Part shown: piece after piece, positions 1-7,520 of the stretch
Position numbering within the stretch: position 1 is the stretch's first letter
How the letters are laid out: each line of letters opens with the position of its first letter
NCBI GenBank assembly: GCA_035702805.1
Contig: DASSZN010000182.1
Span: 1 to 26,022 of the forward strand
DNA: 26,022 bases
From: DASSZN01 sp035702805
Lineage (GTDB): Bacteria > Chloroflexota > Chloroflexia > Thermomicrobiales > Thermomicrobiaceae
Direction of reading: 5' to 3'
The notes under the pieces: generated by a model
Seen by the model: only the letters and a program-made list of their open reading frames with translations
Databases searched by the model: none
Told to the model about the DNA's origin: nothing
Program-made: the position numbers and the translations under genes

Positions 1-1
1 C

Positions 2-1282
2 TACTTCCTGGACCGGGTCACCGAGCGGACGCTCGACCTCAGCTTCGGCCGGCTGGAGGAATACCCCGCGCCCTACACGCGCTTCCTGGAACTGCGCGAG
101 GAGCGCCTGGCGCGCCTGCGCGCCGAGTACGAGGCACAGCAGGAGTTCATCGCCCGCACCGAGGAGTTCATCCGGCGCTACAAGGCCGGGCAGCGCTCGC
201 GCGAGGCGCGCGGCCGGGAGACCCGGCTGGCGCGGCTGGAGCGGATCGAGAAGCCCCGCGAGCACGAAGCGCTCAACGTCCGGCTGGCGGGTGGCGTTCG
301 CAGCGGGCGTAGCGTGCTGAGTACCGGCGAACTCACCGTGGGCTACCCGCCGCGCCCCGGCGACGACGGCCCGACGGTCCTGCTGCGCACGCCCGAGCTC
401 GAGATCGAGCGGGGCGACCGGGTCGCCCTGATCGGGCCAAACGGGATCGGCAAGACCACCTTCCTGCGCACCATCGTGGGCGAGATCAAGCCGCTCAAGG
501 GGCGCGTCAACTTCGGCGTCAACGTCAAGCCGGCCTATTACGCGCAGGGGCACGAGGGGCTCGACCCGGCCAAGACGGCGATCACGACGCTGCTCGAGGC
601 CCATCCGATGAGCGAGGAGGGCGCGCGAACACTCCTCGGGCGCTTTCTCTTCAGCGGCGACGACGTGTTCAAGCCGGTGGCTGCCCTGAGCGGCGGCGAG
701 CGGAGCCGGCTCGCCCTGGCCAAGCTCACGCTCGAGCGCGCGAACTTCCTGGTGCTCGACGAGCCGACCAACCACCTCGACATCTCCTCGCGCGAGGCGC
801 TCGAGGAGGTGCTCGACGCCTACGACGGGACGATCCTGTTCGTGTCGCATGACCGCTACCTGATCGACCGCATTGCGACGCGGCTGTGGGTGGTCGCCGA
901 CGGCAGGCTCGAGACCCACCTGGGCAACTACAGCGACTACCTGCGCCAGCGCGACCGCGCGGCCGCCCGCGCCGCCGAGCCGGCGAAGCCGCGCGAGGAG
1001 CCGCGACCGGCGGCGACGCGCGTCGACCGGATGCCCGACCGTGAGCGTCGTCAGCTCCAGCAGGAACTGAACGCGGCGGAGCGCCGCATCGGCAAGCTCG
1101 AGCAGCGGCTGAACGAGCTCAACGACGACCTCGCGCTCTCCTCGATCGATCAGGACACCGCGGCGATCGCGCGCCTCGGCCGCGAGTACGAGGCCGTGCA
1201 GGCCGAGCTCGAAGCGGCCTACGCGCGCTGGGAGGAGCTGGGTGCGCGGTTGAGCGCGGAGATGGAGCCGGCGGAGCGATGA
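2..1282 (+). CDS. ABC-F family ATPase, 5'-truncated by window edge
   Basis: Frame 2 is open from the first codon, so the gene begins upstream of the window; 426 residues are visible. The sequence starts just after the H-loop of the first ATPase domain (YFLDRVTERTLDL). A charged interdomain linker follows, then a second complete ABC domain: Walker A GPNGIGKTT (visible residues 145-153), signature LSGGER (229-234), Walker B FLVLDEPTNHLD (from 249) and H-loop SHD (282-284). A charged, probably coiled-coil tail rich in Glu, Arg and Leu ends the protein. Two tandem ATPase domains without membrane segments define ABC-F proteins, which act on the ribosome rather than in transport. The tail suggests the Uup or YdiF-like branch, but the exact subfamily is uncertain. 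The stop overlaps the coaE start (ATGA), implying translational coupling. A start at 314 would remove the linker and is wrong. Confidence 0.93.
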   Translation, partial: YFLDRVTERTLDLSFGRLEEYPAPYTRFLELREERLARLRAEYEAQQEFIARTEEFIRRYKAGQRSREARGRETRLARLERIEKPREHEALNVRLAGGVRSGRSVLSTGELTVGYPPRPGDDGPTVLLRTPELEIERGDRVALIGPNGIGKTTFLRTIVGEIKPLKGRVNFGVNVKPAYYAQGHEGLDPAKTAITTLLEAHPMSEEGARTLLGRFLFSGDDVFKPVAALSGGERSRLALAKLTLERANFLVLDEPTNHLDISSREALEEVLDAYDGTILFVSHDRYLIDRIATRLWVVADGRLETHLGNYSDYLRQRDRAAARAAEPAKPREEPRPAATRVDRMPDRERRQLQQELNAAERRIGKLEQRLNELNDDLALSSIDQDTAAIARLGREYEAVQAELEAAYARWEELGARLSAEMEPAER

Positions 1283-1905
1283 GCGGGCGGCCCTACGTGA
1301 TCGGCCTGACCGGGAATATCGCCTGCGGGAAGTCGGCCGTGCTGGCCATGCTGGCCGATCTTGGGGCCGAGACGATCGACGCGGACCGGGTGGCGCACGC
1401 CGTGATGGCGCCGGGACAGCCGACGGCCGAGCGCGTCATCGCCGAGTTCGGCGCTGGCGTGCGCGGCGCGGACGGCGGGATCGACCGGCGAGCCCTCGGC
1501 GAGATCGTCTTCGCCGACCCGGCGCGCCTGCGCCGCCTCGACGAACTGACGCACCCACCGACCGTGGCCGCCATCCGCGAGCGAGTCGCGGCGAGCGACC
1601 GGCCCGTCGTCGTCATCGACGCCATCAAGCTGTTCGAGGCCGGCATGGCCGGCGACTGCGACCAGATCTGGGTCGTCATCTGTGATGCCGATCAGCAGAT
1701 CGCGCGCCTGATGCGCCGCAACGGTTACGACCGGGCCGAGGCGCGGCGGCGGATCGACGCTCAACCGCCGGCCGCGGAGAAGGTCGCCCGCGCCGGCGTC
1801 GTGATCGACAACAGCGGCAGCCTGGAGGATACCGAGGCGCAGGTCCGCGCGGCCTGGGACGCGCTTCCTCTCCAGCGACGCGATCCCGTCGACGCGGCAG
1901 GATGA
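1279..1905 (+). CDS. coaE: Dephospho-CoA kinase
   Basis: Predicted to phosphorylate dephospho-CoA on the ribose 3'-hydroxyl, the last step of coenzyme A synthesis, in the cytosol. The 208-residue length is normal for CoaE. The N-terminus has the P-loop GNIACGKS (residues 12-19), followed by the family's DADRVAH segment. The middle contains ELTHPP, matching the conserved LxHP region, and IDAIKLFEAG, matching the usual lid region (PLLFE in many homologs). RLMRRNG is the arginine-rich segment contacting phosphate. The C-terminus has VIDNSGSLEDT, the typical CoaE ending. The start ATG overlaps the upstream ABC-F stop by 4 bp. There is no own promoter in the overlap, so it is probably co-transcribed with the ABC-F gene. 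Confidence 0.95.
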   Translation: MSGRPYVIGLTGNIACGKSAVLAMLADLGAETIDADRVAHAVMAPGQPTAERVIAEFGAGVRGADGGIDRRALGEIVFADPARLRRLDELTHPPTVAAIRERVAASDRPVVVIDAIKLFEAGMAGDCDQIWVVICDADQQIARLMRRNGYDRAEARRRIDAQPPAAEKVARAGVVIDNSGSLEDTEAQVRAAWDALPLQRRDPVDAAG

Positions 1906-2001
1906 TCCGGCGGACCATTGGCGTTACCATTCTGAGAGACACGCAACGTTAGGAGACTCCTGGGGCCGGGCCGACTCGAGCGGCGTCGCTTCGGAGTCGC
2001 G

Positions 2002-2008
2002 AAGGAGG
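2002..2008 (+). promoter_or_regulatory. Ribosome binding site fixing the DsbA-like start
   Basis: AAGGAGG lies 10 nt before the ATG at 2019. It supports initiation upstream of the in-frame TGA. The alternative TTG at 2088 has no comparable site; it lies inside the SECIS-like hairpin and would remove the first beta strand and active site. Confidence 0.8.
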
Positions 2009-2018
2009 GGTTCACGCG

Positions 2019-2636
2019 ATGGCGGACCAGCTCTCGTTGAACGTCTGGTACGACTACACCTGACCGTACGTCTACACCGCAGCGGTCTTGCTGCACCACG
2101 CCAAGGAACACCTCGGCGACCAGCTCGACATCAACTGGCGCTACTTCTCGCTCGAACAGGTCAACCAGAAGAATGGCGAGGACTGGAGGCTCTGGGAGCA
2201 GCCCGAGAGCTACCCTAGCCGATCGCGCCTGGCCTTCAAGGGCGCCGAGGCGGCGCGTCAGCAGGGCAAGCAGGCCTTCGACCGGTTCAATCTGGCGCTG
2301 CTGATCGCCCGGCATGCCGACGGCAAGGACCTGACCGACCGTCAGACGATCATCGACGCCGCCCGCGGGGCCGAGCTCGACATGGCACGCTTCGAGCGCG
2401 ACTTCGACGCCGCCACCCTCGAGCCGGTCGGTCGCGACCACCAGGAAGGCGTCCAGACCTACGGCATCTTCGGCACGCCAACCTTCGTCTTCGACAACGG
2501 CCAGGCCGCGTACATGCGCCTGCGGCCGCTACCCCCCACCGAGGAACTGCCGGCCGTCTGGGAGCAGCTCCGCGCGATCATGGAGGGGCGCCCGACGATC
2601 CAGGAGATCAAGCGGCCGGTTCCTCCCGCCAGGTAG
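2019..2636 (+). CDS. DsbA-family selenoprotein, TGA at codon 15 read as selenocysteine
   Basis: The ATG at 2019 follows a strong Shine-Dalgarno (AAGGAGG, 2002-2008). Reading in frame gives NVWYDYT, then TGA at 2061-2063, then PYVYTAA, and the frame stays open to a TAG at 2634-2636: 205 residues if TGA is decoded. In the DsbA/FrnE thioredoxin-like family this strand-turn carries the active-site cysteine (for example CPWC), so TGA sits exactly where Cys is expected. The FGTPTFVFDN segment near residue 160 is the family's cis-proline loop. The insert is helical, as in DsbA. No cysteine occurs anywhere, and the residue replacing the second Cys is Val (U-P-Y-V). A SECIS-like hairpin follows (2079-2094). 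There is no signal peptide, so it is probably cytosolic. Alternatives are a nonsense mutation or sequencing error; the hairpin and the intact frame argue against both. The substrate is unknown. Confidence 0.85.
2061..2094 (+). promoter_or_regulatory. UGA codon plus bacterial SECIS-like hairpin
   Basis: TGA at 2061-2063 is followed by 15 nt and then a perfect hairpin: stem GCAGC (2079-2083), loop GGTCTT (2084-2089), stem GCTGC (2090-2094). The apical loop starts 20 nt after the UGA and begins with GG. Bacterial SECIS elements are small stem-loops in the coding region just downstream of the UGA, with G near the start of the loop; the E. coli fdhF element also has GGUCU in its loop. The element would recruit SelB with Sec-tRNA. 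Recognition is by pattern only; no folding energy was computed. Confidence 0.82.
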
Positions 2637-2664
2637 GCGTCGCGACAATCCTCGAACAACGAGC

Positions 2665-2692
2665 GGGGCCGCCGGACTCCTCCGGCGGCCCC
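2665..2692. terminator. Bidirectional terminator hairpin between convergent genes
   Basis: Perfect 12-bp GC-rich stem (2665-2676 with 2681-2692) and a CTCC loop, followed by GTTT on the plus strand. It sits between the convergent ends of the DsbA-like gene (2636) and the aminotransferase (2716). The short T tract makes it a modest intrinsic terminator by sequence, but its position is ideal. Confidence 0.8.
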
Positions 2693-2715
2693 GTTTGGCC
2701 GGTTCTGCTCGCGCG

Positions 2716-3903
2716 TCAGAGCGTCTGCTGGATGGCCCGGATCCCGGCGGTCAACTTCTGGATGTCCTCCTCGGTGTTGTAGAAGCCGATCGAGACGCGG
2801 GCCGCGTCCGGGTTGTTGATGTAGCGCGTGACGAAGCGGATCGTCACGTTGTGCTCGTCGGCAAGACGGTGCGCCAGGTCGGGCGGCGTGATCCCCGGCA
2901 CGTTGAAGGCAATCAGCCCGGCGAGCGCCTCGCGCGGAGTCACCATGGTCACGCCCGGTAGCGCGGCGATGGCATCGTAGGCCTTCGGCGCCAGCTCGCG
3001 GATGCGTCCCATCGCCCAGTCGATGCCCACGTCGTCGGTGATCCAGCGCGTGGCCGCCGCCTGGCCCGCCGTCAGAATGGTGTTGCGCCCCGCCGTGTCG
3101 AAGCGCGCCGCCCCGAAGGCGGGGGCGTAGGACGCGCCGAGGTAGTCGAGGGTGTCGCGGATCGTGCCGCCGGAGGCGAGCGTCTGCTCCAGCTCGCCGA
3201 CGCTCGAGGCGCGGACGTAGAGCGCGCCGGTGCCGTCCGGCCCACACATCCATTTCTGGCCCGAGCAGGCATAGAAGTCGACGCCGAGGTCATGGAGGTC
3301 GAGCGAGAGCGCGCCGTACGACTGCGCGGCATCGACGGCCACCAGCACGTCGTGGCGGTGCGCCATCTCGACGATGGTCTTGACCGGCAGCGCCGCGCCC
3401 GTGGTGTACGACACGTGGGAGATGGCGATCATGCGCGTGCGCGGGGTGATCAGCCGCTCGAACGTCTCCACGATCCTCGCGGGATTGCCGCCGCCGAGGC
3501 CGATGTCGGCCACGCGCACCCGGATGCCGTAGCGGCGCTTGGCGAGGAAGGACGGGATCAGGCCGCCCGGGTGCTCGATGTTCGAGATGATCAGCTCGTC
3601 GCCGGGACGCCAGCGGTAGCCGATGAGCGCCACGTACATGCCGTCGGTGGTGCTGCTGGTGACCGCGATCTCGCCGGGATCGGCGCCCACCGCTTTCGCG
3701 ACGGCCTCGCGGACCTGCACGCGTAGCTCCATCAGGTGTGGAAAGTGCTGTGAGTCGATGCGCGCCTTGGTCAGGTCGTGCTGCAACTCGGCCGCCATGG
3801 CGTCGTAGGCCACGCGCGGCAAGGGACCGCAGGTGCCGGTGTTGAGGTACACGGTGTCCAGCACCCCGGGAAGCATGTCCCGGATCTGCTCGATCGTCTG
3901 CAC
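2716..3903 (-). CDS. Class V aminotransferase-fold PLP enzyme
   Basis: 395 residues from a GTG at 3903, chosen because GGAGGAGGG lies just upstream; an in-frame extension to 3990 lacks this support. Fold-type I PLP features are visible: SNIEH (His111), DAAQSYG (Asp191, which pairs with the pyridine nitrogen) and SGQKWMCGPDGTG (Lys217, the expected Schiff-base lysine). The overall pattern resembles the SufS/isopenicillin N epimerase branch. The C-terminal loop, which in cysteine desulfurases carries the catalytic Cys, reads RYINNPDAARVS without Cys, so sulfur mobilisation of the usual SufS type is unlikely. It is the last gene of a minus-strand operon with a CoA-transferase and an enoyl-CoA hydratase, which suggests catabolism of an amino-acid-like or CoA-linked substrate. 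The substrate cannot be named. Confidence 0.85.
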   Translation of the reverse strand: MQTIEQIRDMLPGVLDTVYLNTGTCGPLPRVAYDAMAAELQHDLTKARIDSQHFPHLMELRVQVREAVAKAVGADPGEIAVTSSTTDGMYVALIGYRWRPGDELIISNIEHPGGLIPSFLAKRRYGIRVRVADIGLGGGNPARIVETFERLITPRTRMIAISHVSYTTGAALPVKTIVEMAHRHDVLVAVDAAQSYGALSLDLHDLGVDFYACSGQKWMCGPDGTGALYVRASSVGELEQTLASGGTIRDTLDYLGASYAPAFGAARFDTAGRNTILTAGQAAATRWITDDVGIDWAMGRIRELAPKAYDAIAALPGVTMVTPREALAGLIAFNVPGITPPDLAHRLADEHNVTIRFVTRYINNPDAARVSIGFYNTEEDIQKLTAGIRAIQQTL

Positions 3904-3993
3904 GGTCGCTCTCCCTCCTCCGTCCGGTCCATCGCTCGAACGACACGCCCACGCGCGTCGGCTGCACGCCCCGTAACCCGCCCTCCTCACTCC

Positions 3994-5184
3994 TCAGAGC
4001 GCTCCGCGCTCCCGCATCGCGGCGATCTCGCTCGTGGTGTAGCCCAGCTCACCCAGCACCTCGACGGTGTGCTCGCCGAGCCGCGGCGGCGGCCGGCGGA
4101 TGCTCCCCGGTGTATCGGCGAGCTTGAGCGCGATGCCCGGCAGTCGCAGGTCGGGGATGGTCGGATGCGGCACGTCGACCACCATGTCGCGGTGGTCAAC
4201 CTGCGGCAGACCGAGCACGGTGTCGATGCGGTTGACCGGACTGGAGGGGACGCCCGCGGCGTCCATGCGGCGCGACCACTCCTCCGCATCCTCGCGCGCG
4301 AGGAGATCCAGCAGGATGGAGTCGAGCTCCTCGCGGTGGGTACAGCGGTCGGGGTTTTTCGCGAATCGCGGATCATCGGCAAGGTCGTCGCGGCCGATCG
4401 CGCCGCAGAACCGGCGCCAGAGCGCGTCGCTGGCGACGGCGACGACCAGGAAGCCGTCCCGCGTCGGGTAGGCGCCGTACGGCGTCAGGCTCCCGTGCGC
4501 CGAGCCCAACCGGCCAGGGACGTTGCCGGTGCCCAGGTACGAAACCGCGTGGTAGGTCAGCCACGACACCTGCCCCTCGAGCAGCGACGACTCGACGCGC
4601 TGCCCGCGGCCGGTCCGCTCGCGAACGTAGAGCGCGGCCAGGATAGCCTGGACCGCGTTCGCGCCCGCGGTGAGGTCGACGACCGATGTGCCGACGCGCA
4701 CCGGCGGCCGCCCCTCCTCGCCGGTGATGCTCATCAGGCCGCCGTACGCCTGCATGAGCAGGTCGACCCCCGACCGGTTCCGATCCGGTCCGTCGCTGCC
4801 GACGGCGGAGATGGCGCAGTAGATGAGGCGCGGGTTGTCCTCACGCAGGTCGTCATATCCCAGGCCCCAGCGCTCCATTGCGCCGGGTCGGAAGTTCTCG
4901 ATCAGGATGTCGGAGCTCGCCGCCAGCCGCCGAATCAGCTCCCGTCCCGCGTCGGTCTGGAGGTTGACGGTGATGCCGCGCTTGTTCCGGTTTGCGCTCA
5001 GGAAGTAGCAGCTCTCGCCGTTCCAGAAGGGCAGATAGCCGCGCGTGTCGTCTCCCCGACCCGGTGCCTCGACCTTGACCACGTCGGCGCCGAGGTCGCC
5101 GAGCGTCATGGCGGCGAACGGCCCGGCCAGGTGCCGGCTCAGCTCGAGCACGCGAATGCCGGCGAGCGGCTCGTTCACATCCAA
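3994..5184 (-). CDS. CaiB/BaiF-type (class III) CoA-transferase
   Basis: 396 residues, the usual length for the family. It would transfer CoA between an acyl-CoA donor and a free acid through an aspartyl-CoA intermediate, in the cytosol. The N-terminus PLAGIRVLELSRHLAGP and LGADVVKVEAP are the hallmark CoA-binding segments. NLQTDAGRELIRRL and ENFRPGAMERWGLGY are also typical. Asp141 in SGVDLLMQAYGG matches the catalytic aspartate of formyl-CoA transferase. It lies 10 bp after the enoyl-CoA hydratase stop. The start is slightly ambiguous: GGAGG is only 4 nt from the ATG at 5184, and an in-frame GTG at 5178 has better spacing. Substrate acid unknown. Confidence 0.92.
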   Translation of the reverse strand: MDVNEPLAGIRVLELSRHLAGPFAAMTLGDLGADVVKVEAPGRGDDTRGYLPFWNGESCYFLSANRNKRGITVNLQTDAGRELIRRLAASSDILIENFRPGAMERWGLGYDDLREDNPRLIYCAISAVGSDGPDRNRSGVDLLMQAYGGLMSITGEEGRPPVRVGTSVVDLTAGANAVQAILAALYVRERTGRGQRVESSLLEGQVSWLTYHAVSYLGTGNVPGRLGSAHGSLTPYGAYPTRDGFLVVAVASDALWRRFCGAIGRDDLADDPRFAKNPDRCTHREELDSILLDLLAREDAEEWSRRMDAAGVPSSPVNRIDTVLGLPQVDHRDMVVDVPHPTIPDLRLPGIALKLADTPGSIRRPPPRLGEHTVEVLGELGYTTSEIAAMRERGAL

Positions 5185-5194
5185 CCTCCGCCCG

Positions 5195-5962
5195 TCACCG
5201 CCCCGCGTACCGCGGCGGCCGCTTCTCGCGAAACGCGGTCAGGGCCTCGCGGCGGTCCTCCGTCAGCGCGGCCGTGGCCACGACGTCGATGTGGTGCAGC
5301 GCTGCCGCGTCGACCCCCTGCCGGACGCTGATCCAGATGTTCTCCTTGGTGTCCTGGACCGCGCGCGGCGCGAGCTCCGCGATCTGCCGCGCGGCGTCGG
5401 CCGCCGCCGCCTCGGCGTCGGGAACCAGCCGCGTGACCAGGCCAACCCGCTCGGCCTCGTCCGCCTCCATCCAGCGCGCGGTCAGCAGCAGATCCTGGGC
5501 GCGGGTCAGACCGATGACGCGCACCAGGTGATGGGCTGGCGACGGCACCGCGACCGCCACCTCGCGGTAGCTGAAGCGGGACGCCGCCGACGCGAACCGC
5601 AGGTCGGCGGAGATCGCCAGCTCGACACCCAGGCCGACCGCCGGGCCGTCGATCGCCGCCACGATCGGCACGGGTATTGACCGCAGCTTGCGCAGCACCC
5701 GGTGCATCGTCGAGACCCGGTCCCGCACGAAGGCCGGGTCGGCGTCGAGCGTCTCTTTGAGGTCGATCCCGGCGCAGAAGCCGGGCGTGCTGGCGCGCAG
5801 GAGGATCACCCACGGCCGCTCGCGTGCGAGGTCGTCGAGCGTCCGCTCCATTGACTCGAGCAACTGGTGGCTGACGGCGTTGCGGACGCGCGGCCGGTTC
5901 AGCGTCAGGGTCACGATCTGGCCGTCCCGGGACACGAGTAGCGGCCGGCTTTCCTCGCTCAA
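5195..5962 (-). CDS. Enoyl-CoA hydratase/isomerase (crotonase) family protein
   Basis: 255 residues from a TTG at 5962, chosen for the GGGAGGG site just upstream and a promoter at 5999-6007; the longer frame to 6019 would start upstream of the predicted transcript. Crotonase features: FCAGIDLK and GPAVGLG form the oxyanion hole, GVELAISADLR holds the Glu equivalent to the first catalytic Glu of rat enoyl-CoA hydratase, and FSYREVAVAV holds the second. Both acids are present, so hydratase activity is plausible, though isomerase or hydrolase activity in this superfamily cannot be excluded. It heads an operon with a CoA-transferase and a PLP enzyme. Probable cytosolic acyl-CoA metabolism; substrate unknown. 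Confidence 0.9.
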   Translation of the reverse strand: MSEESRPLLVSRDGQIVTLTLNRPRVRNAVSHQLLESMERTLDDLARERPWVILLRASTPGFCAGIDLKETLDADPAFVRDRVSTMHRVLRKLRSIPVPIVAAIDGPAVGLGVELAISADLRFASAASRFSYREVAVAVPSPAHHLVRVIGLTRAQDLLLTARWMEADEAERVGLVTRLVPDAEAAAADAARQIAELAPRAVQDTKENIWISVRQGVDAAALHHIDVVATAALTEDRREALTAFREKRPPRYAGR

Positions 5963-5998
5963 GCGTGGTCCCTCCCCGATGCGTCGAACTGCCCCGTC

Positions 5999-6007
5999 AT
6001 CATAGCA
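5999..6007 (-). promoter_or_regulatory. Extended -10 promoter for the crotonase operon
   Basis: On the minus strand the bases read TGC-TATGAT, an extended -10 element with five of six matches to TATAAT. No good -35 is visible 17 bp upstream. Transcription would start near 5992, leaving about 30 nt of leader before the TTG at 5962. Confidence 0.5.
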
Positions 6008-6136
6008 GCGTCGCGGCATCGGCGCGCCTCGCCTCCCGGAACATCCGGCGGCGCGCCCGTCTCACGAAATGCGAGAACGGTTGTTGCGTAGTTGTAACGT
6101 CGGCGCTCGCGCTGTAGCGCCGGGGAATTTGAGCGG

Positions 6137-6145
6137 TGCTAGGGT
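6137..6145 (+). promoter_or_regulatory. Possible extended -10 promoter for the site-2 protease gene
   Basis: TGC-TAGGGT lies about 75 bp before the ATG at 6220. The -10 hexamer is weak and no clear -35 precedes it, but the TGCTA core is shared with other intergenic promoter candidates in this window. A 6-bp hairpin (6102-6107 with 6116-6121) lies just upstream. Confidence 0.3.
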
Positions 6146-6219
6146 AGGCGACAGACCCCCGGGAGGGGCCGGCCGTCACCGCCGCCGGCACGGGGGAACG
6201 CGCGAGGAGAGTCGATCAG

Positions 6220-7404
6220 ATGGAAGCGTCGGTGAAGCTTGGGCGGATTCGCGGCATCACGATCGGTATCCACTACAGCTGGCTGGCGGTCTTCGCGGTC
6301 CTCACCTACTCCCTCGCCCAGTGGTTCTTCCCGGTCGTCGTTCCCGGCTGGACGGTCGCGCAGTACTGGGGAGTGGGAGCCGTTGCCGCGTTGCTGCTCT
6401 ACGCGTCGGTACTGGCGCATGAGTTGGGGCACTCGCTCGTCGCGCAGTCTCGCGGCATCCCGGTGCGCAGCATCACGCTGTTCCTCTTCGGCGGCGTCGC
6501 GCTGATCGGCCGGGAGACGGAAGACCCCCGGGACGAGTTTCTGATCGCTGCCGCGGGCCCACTCGTCAGCGTCCTGGTCGGTGGTGCGTCGCTGGCGATC
6601 CTGCTGACGGCTTCCTGGCTCCCGACCGTCGTCGCCGCCGTGCTGGACTACCTGCTCTGGGCCAACCTGGTTGTCGCCGCCTTCAACCTCATCCCCGGCT
6701 ACCCCCTCGACGGCGGCCGCCTGTTCCGGTCCGCGATCTGGGCGCTCACGGGAAACATCAACCGAGCGACGCGCATCGCCGCCATCGCGGGGGTGGTCGT
6801 CGGTTTCGCCTTCATGGTCGGCGGGATCGTCTACGCGGTAGCGCTCAACAGCCCGCTCTCGGGCATCTGGATGGTCGCGATCGGTTGGTTCCTCCAGCGA
6901 GCAGCCCAGCAGTCGGCGCAGCAGGTGGCCGTGGAGAACGCGCTCGACGGTGTGCGGGTCGGCTCGCTGATGAATCCGAATCCGCCGGTGGTGCGCCCGG
7001 ACACGTCGCTGGACTTGCTGGTCGCGCGGTGCGTGCTGGCGCGCGACGATGACGGCGTGCCGGTGGTGGATGGCGGCCAACTCGTCGGCATGATCACCCT
7101 GTCCGACGTGCGCGAGGTGCCACGCGCCGCCTGGGGCTGGATCAGTGTCGGCACCTGCATGACACCGCGCAGCCGGCTGGCAACCGCGACGCCATCGACG
7201 CCGATCGAGTCGGCGCTTCTGGCGATGTCCGAGCGCGGCCTCCACCAGTTGCCGGTGCTGCATGGCAACGTCCTGGTCGGCCAGCTCACGCGCGGCGCCG
7301 TCCTCCGCCACCTCCGCACCTACGAGCGCCTGCCGAAGACGGAACGGCTCGACGTCAATCTGCTTCCGCTGCCCGCCCTCCGGCGCCGCGAGCCCGCGGC
7401 CTGA
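6220..7404 (+). CDS. Site-2 protease family (M50) metalloprotease with CBS pair
   Basis: 394 residues, with GAGGAGA ahead of the ATG. It is a polytopic membrane protein. HELGH (residues 67-71) supplies two zinc histidines and the catalytic Glu, and NLIPGYPLDGGR (156-167) supplies the third ligand, Asp164; together these define the intramembrane site-2 protease family. Hydrophobic segments cover roughly residues 18-40, 52-75, 105-160 and 175-200. A cytosolic C-terminal half (about 243-360) contains two CBS motifs, recognisable by SLMNPNPPVVRPDTSL and TCMTPRSRLATATPSTP, which usually bind adenosine nucleotides. This places it with the SpoIVFB-like, CBS-bearing subgroup. The substrate is not evident; no sigma or anti-sigma gene lies next to it. 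Confidence 0.93.
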   Translation: MEASVKLGRIRGITIGIHYSWLAVFAVLTYSLAQWFFPVVVPGWTVAQYWGVGAVAALLLYASVLAHELGHSLVAQSRGIPVRSITLFLFGGVALIGRETEDPRDEFLIAAAGPLVSVLVGGASLAILLTASWLPTVVAAVLDYLLWANLVVAAFNLIPGYPLDGGRLFRSAIWALTGNINRATRIAAIAGVVVGFAFMVGGIVYAVALNSPLSGIWMVAIGWFLQRAAQQSAQQVAVENALDGVRVGSLMNPNPPVVRPDTSLDLLVARCVLARDDDGVPVVDGGQLVGMITLSDVREVPRAAWGWISVGTCMTPRSRLATATPSTPIESALLAMSERGLHQLPVLHGNVLVGQLTRGAVLRHLRTYERLPKTERLDVNLLPLPALRRREPAA

Positions 7405-7432
7405 GCGCGCCGCCGGGACGCCCGGTCGTCCG

Positions 7433-7441
7433 TGGTATGCT
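7433..7441 (+). promoter_or_regulatory. Possible extended -10 promoter for prfB
   Basis: TGG-TATGCT lies about 80 bp before the prfB start, in the gap after the site-2 protease gene. No -35 hexamer is visible at 17 bp. Confidence 0.3.
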
Positions 7442-7454
7442 CAGTTCGTACGTC

Positions 7455-7483
7455 GGGCGCCGGGCGGGTTCCCGCCGGCGCCC
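7455..7483. terminator. Strong hairpin in the prfB leader
   Basis: GGGCGCC on the left arm pairs with GGCGCCC on the right. The stem continues to a TT loop with one bulged G, giving about 13 base pairs of almost pure GC. No T tract follows. It could terminate the site-2 protease transcript or attenuate read-through into prfB. Confidence 0.45.
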
Positions 7484-7520
7484 AGCCATTTGCCTTCACC
7501 AAGACACGGGAATGGTAGCG

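Noticed and set aside
2088..2636. Shorter DsbA-like gene starting at TTG 2088
   Set aside because: It removes the first strand and active-site position, has no ribosome site, and starts within the SECIS-like hairpin; the upstream ATG has a strong site and the same frame.
3778..5331. 517-residue plus-strand open frame
   Set aside because: Antisense to the CoA-transferase and PLP enzyme, whose motifs are intact. The frame is Arg-, Asp- and Val-rich as expected from high-GC shadow reading.
6139..7311. 390-residue minus-strand open frame
   Set aside because: Antisense to the site-2 protease, which carries HELGH and the distal Asp motif.
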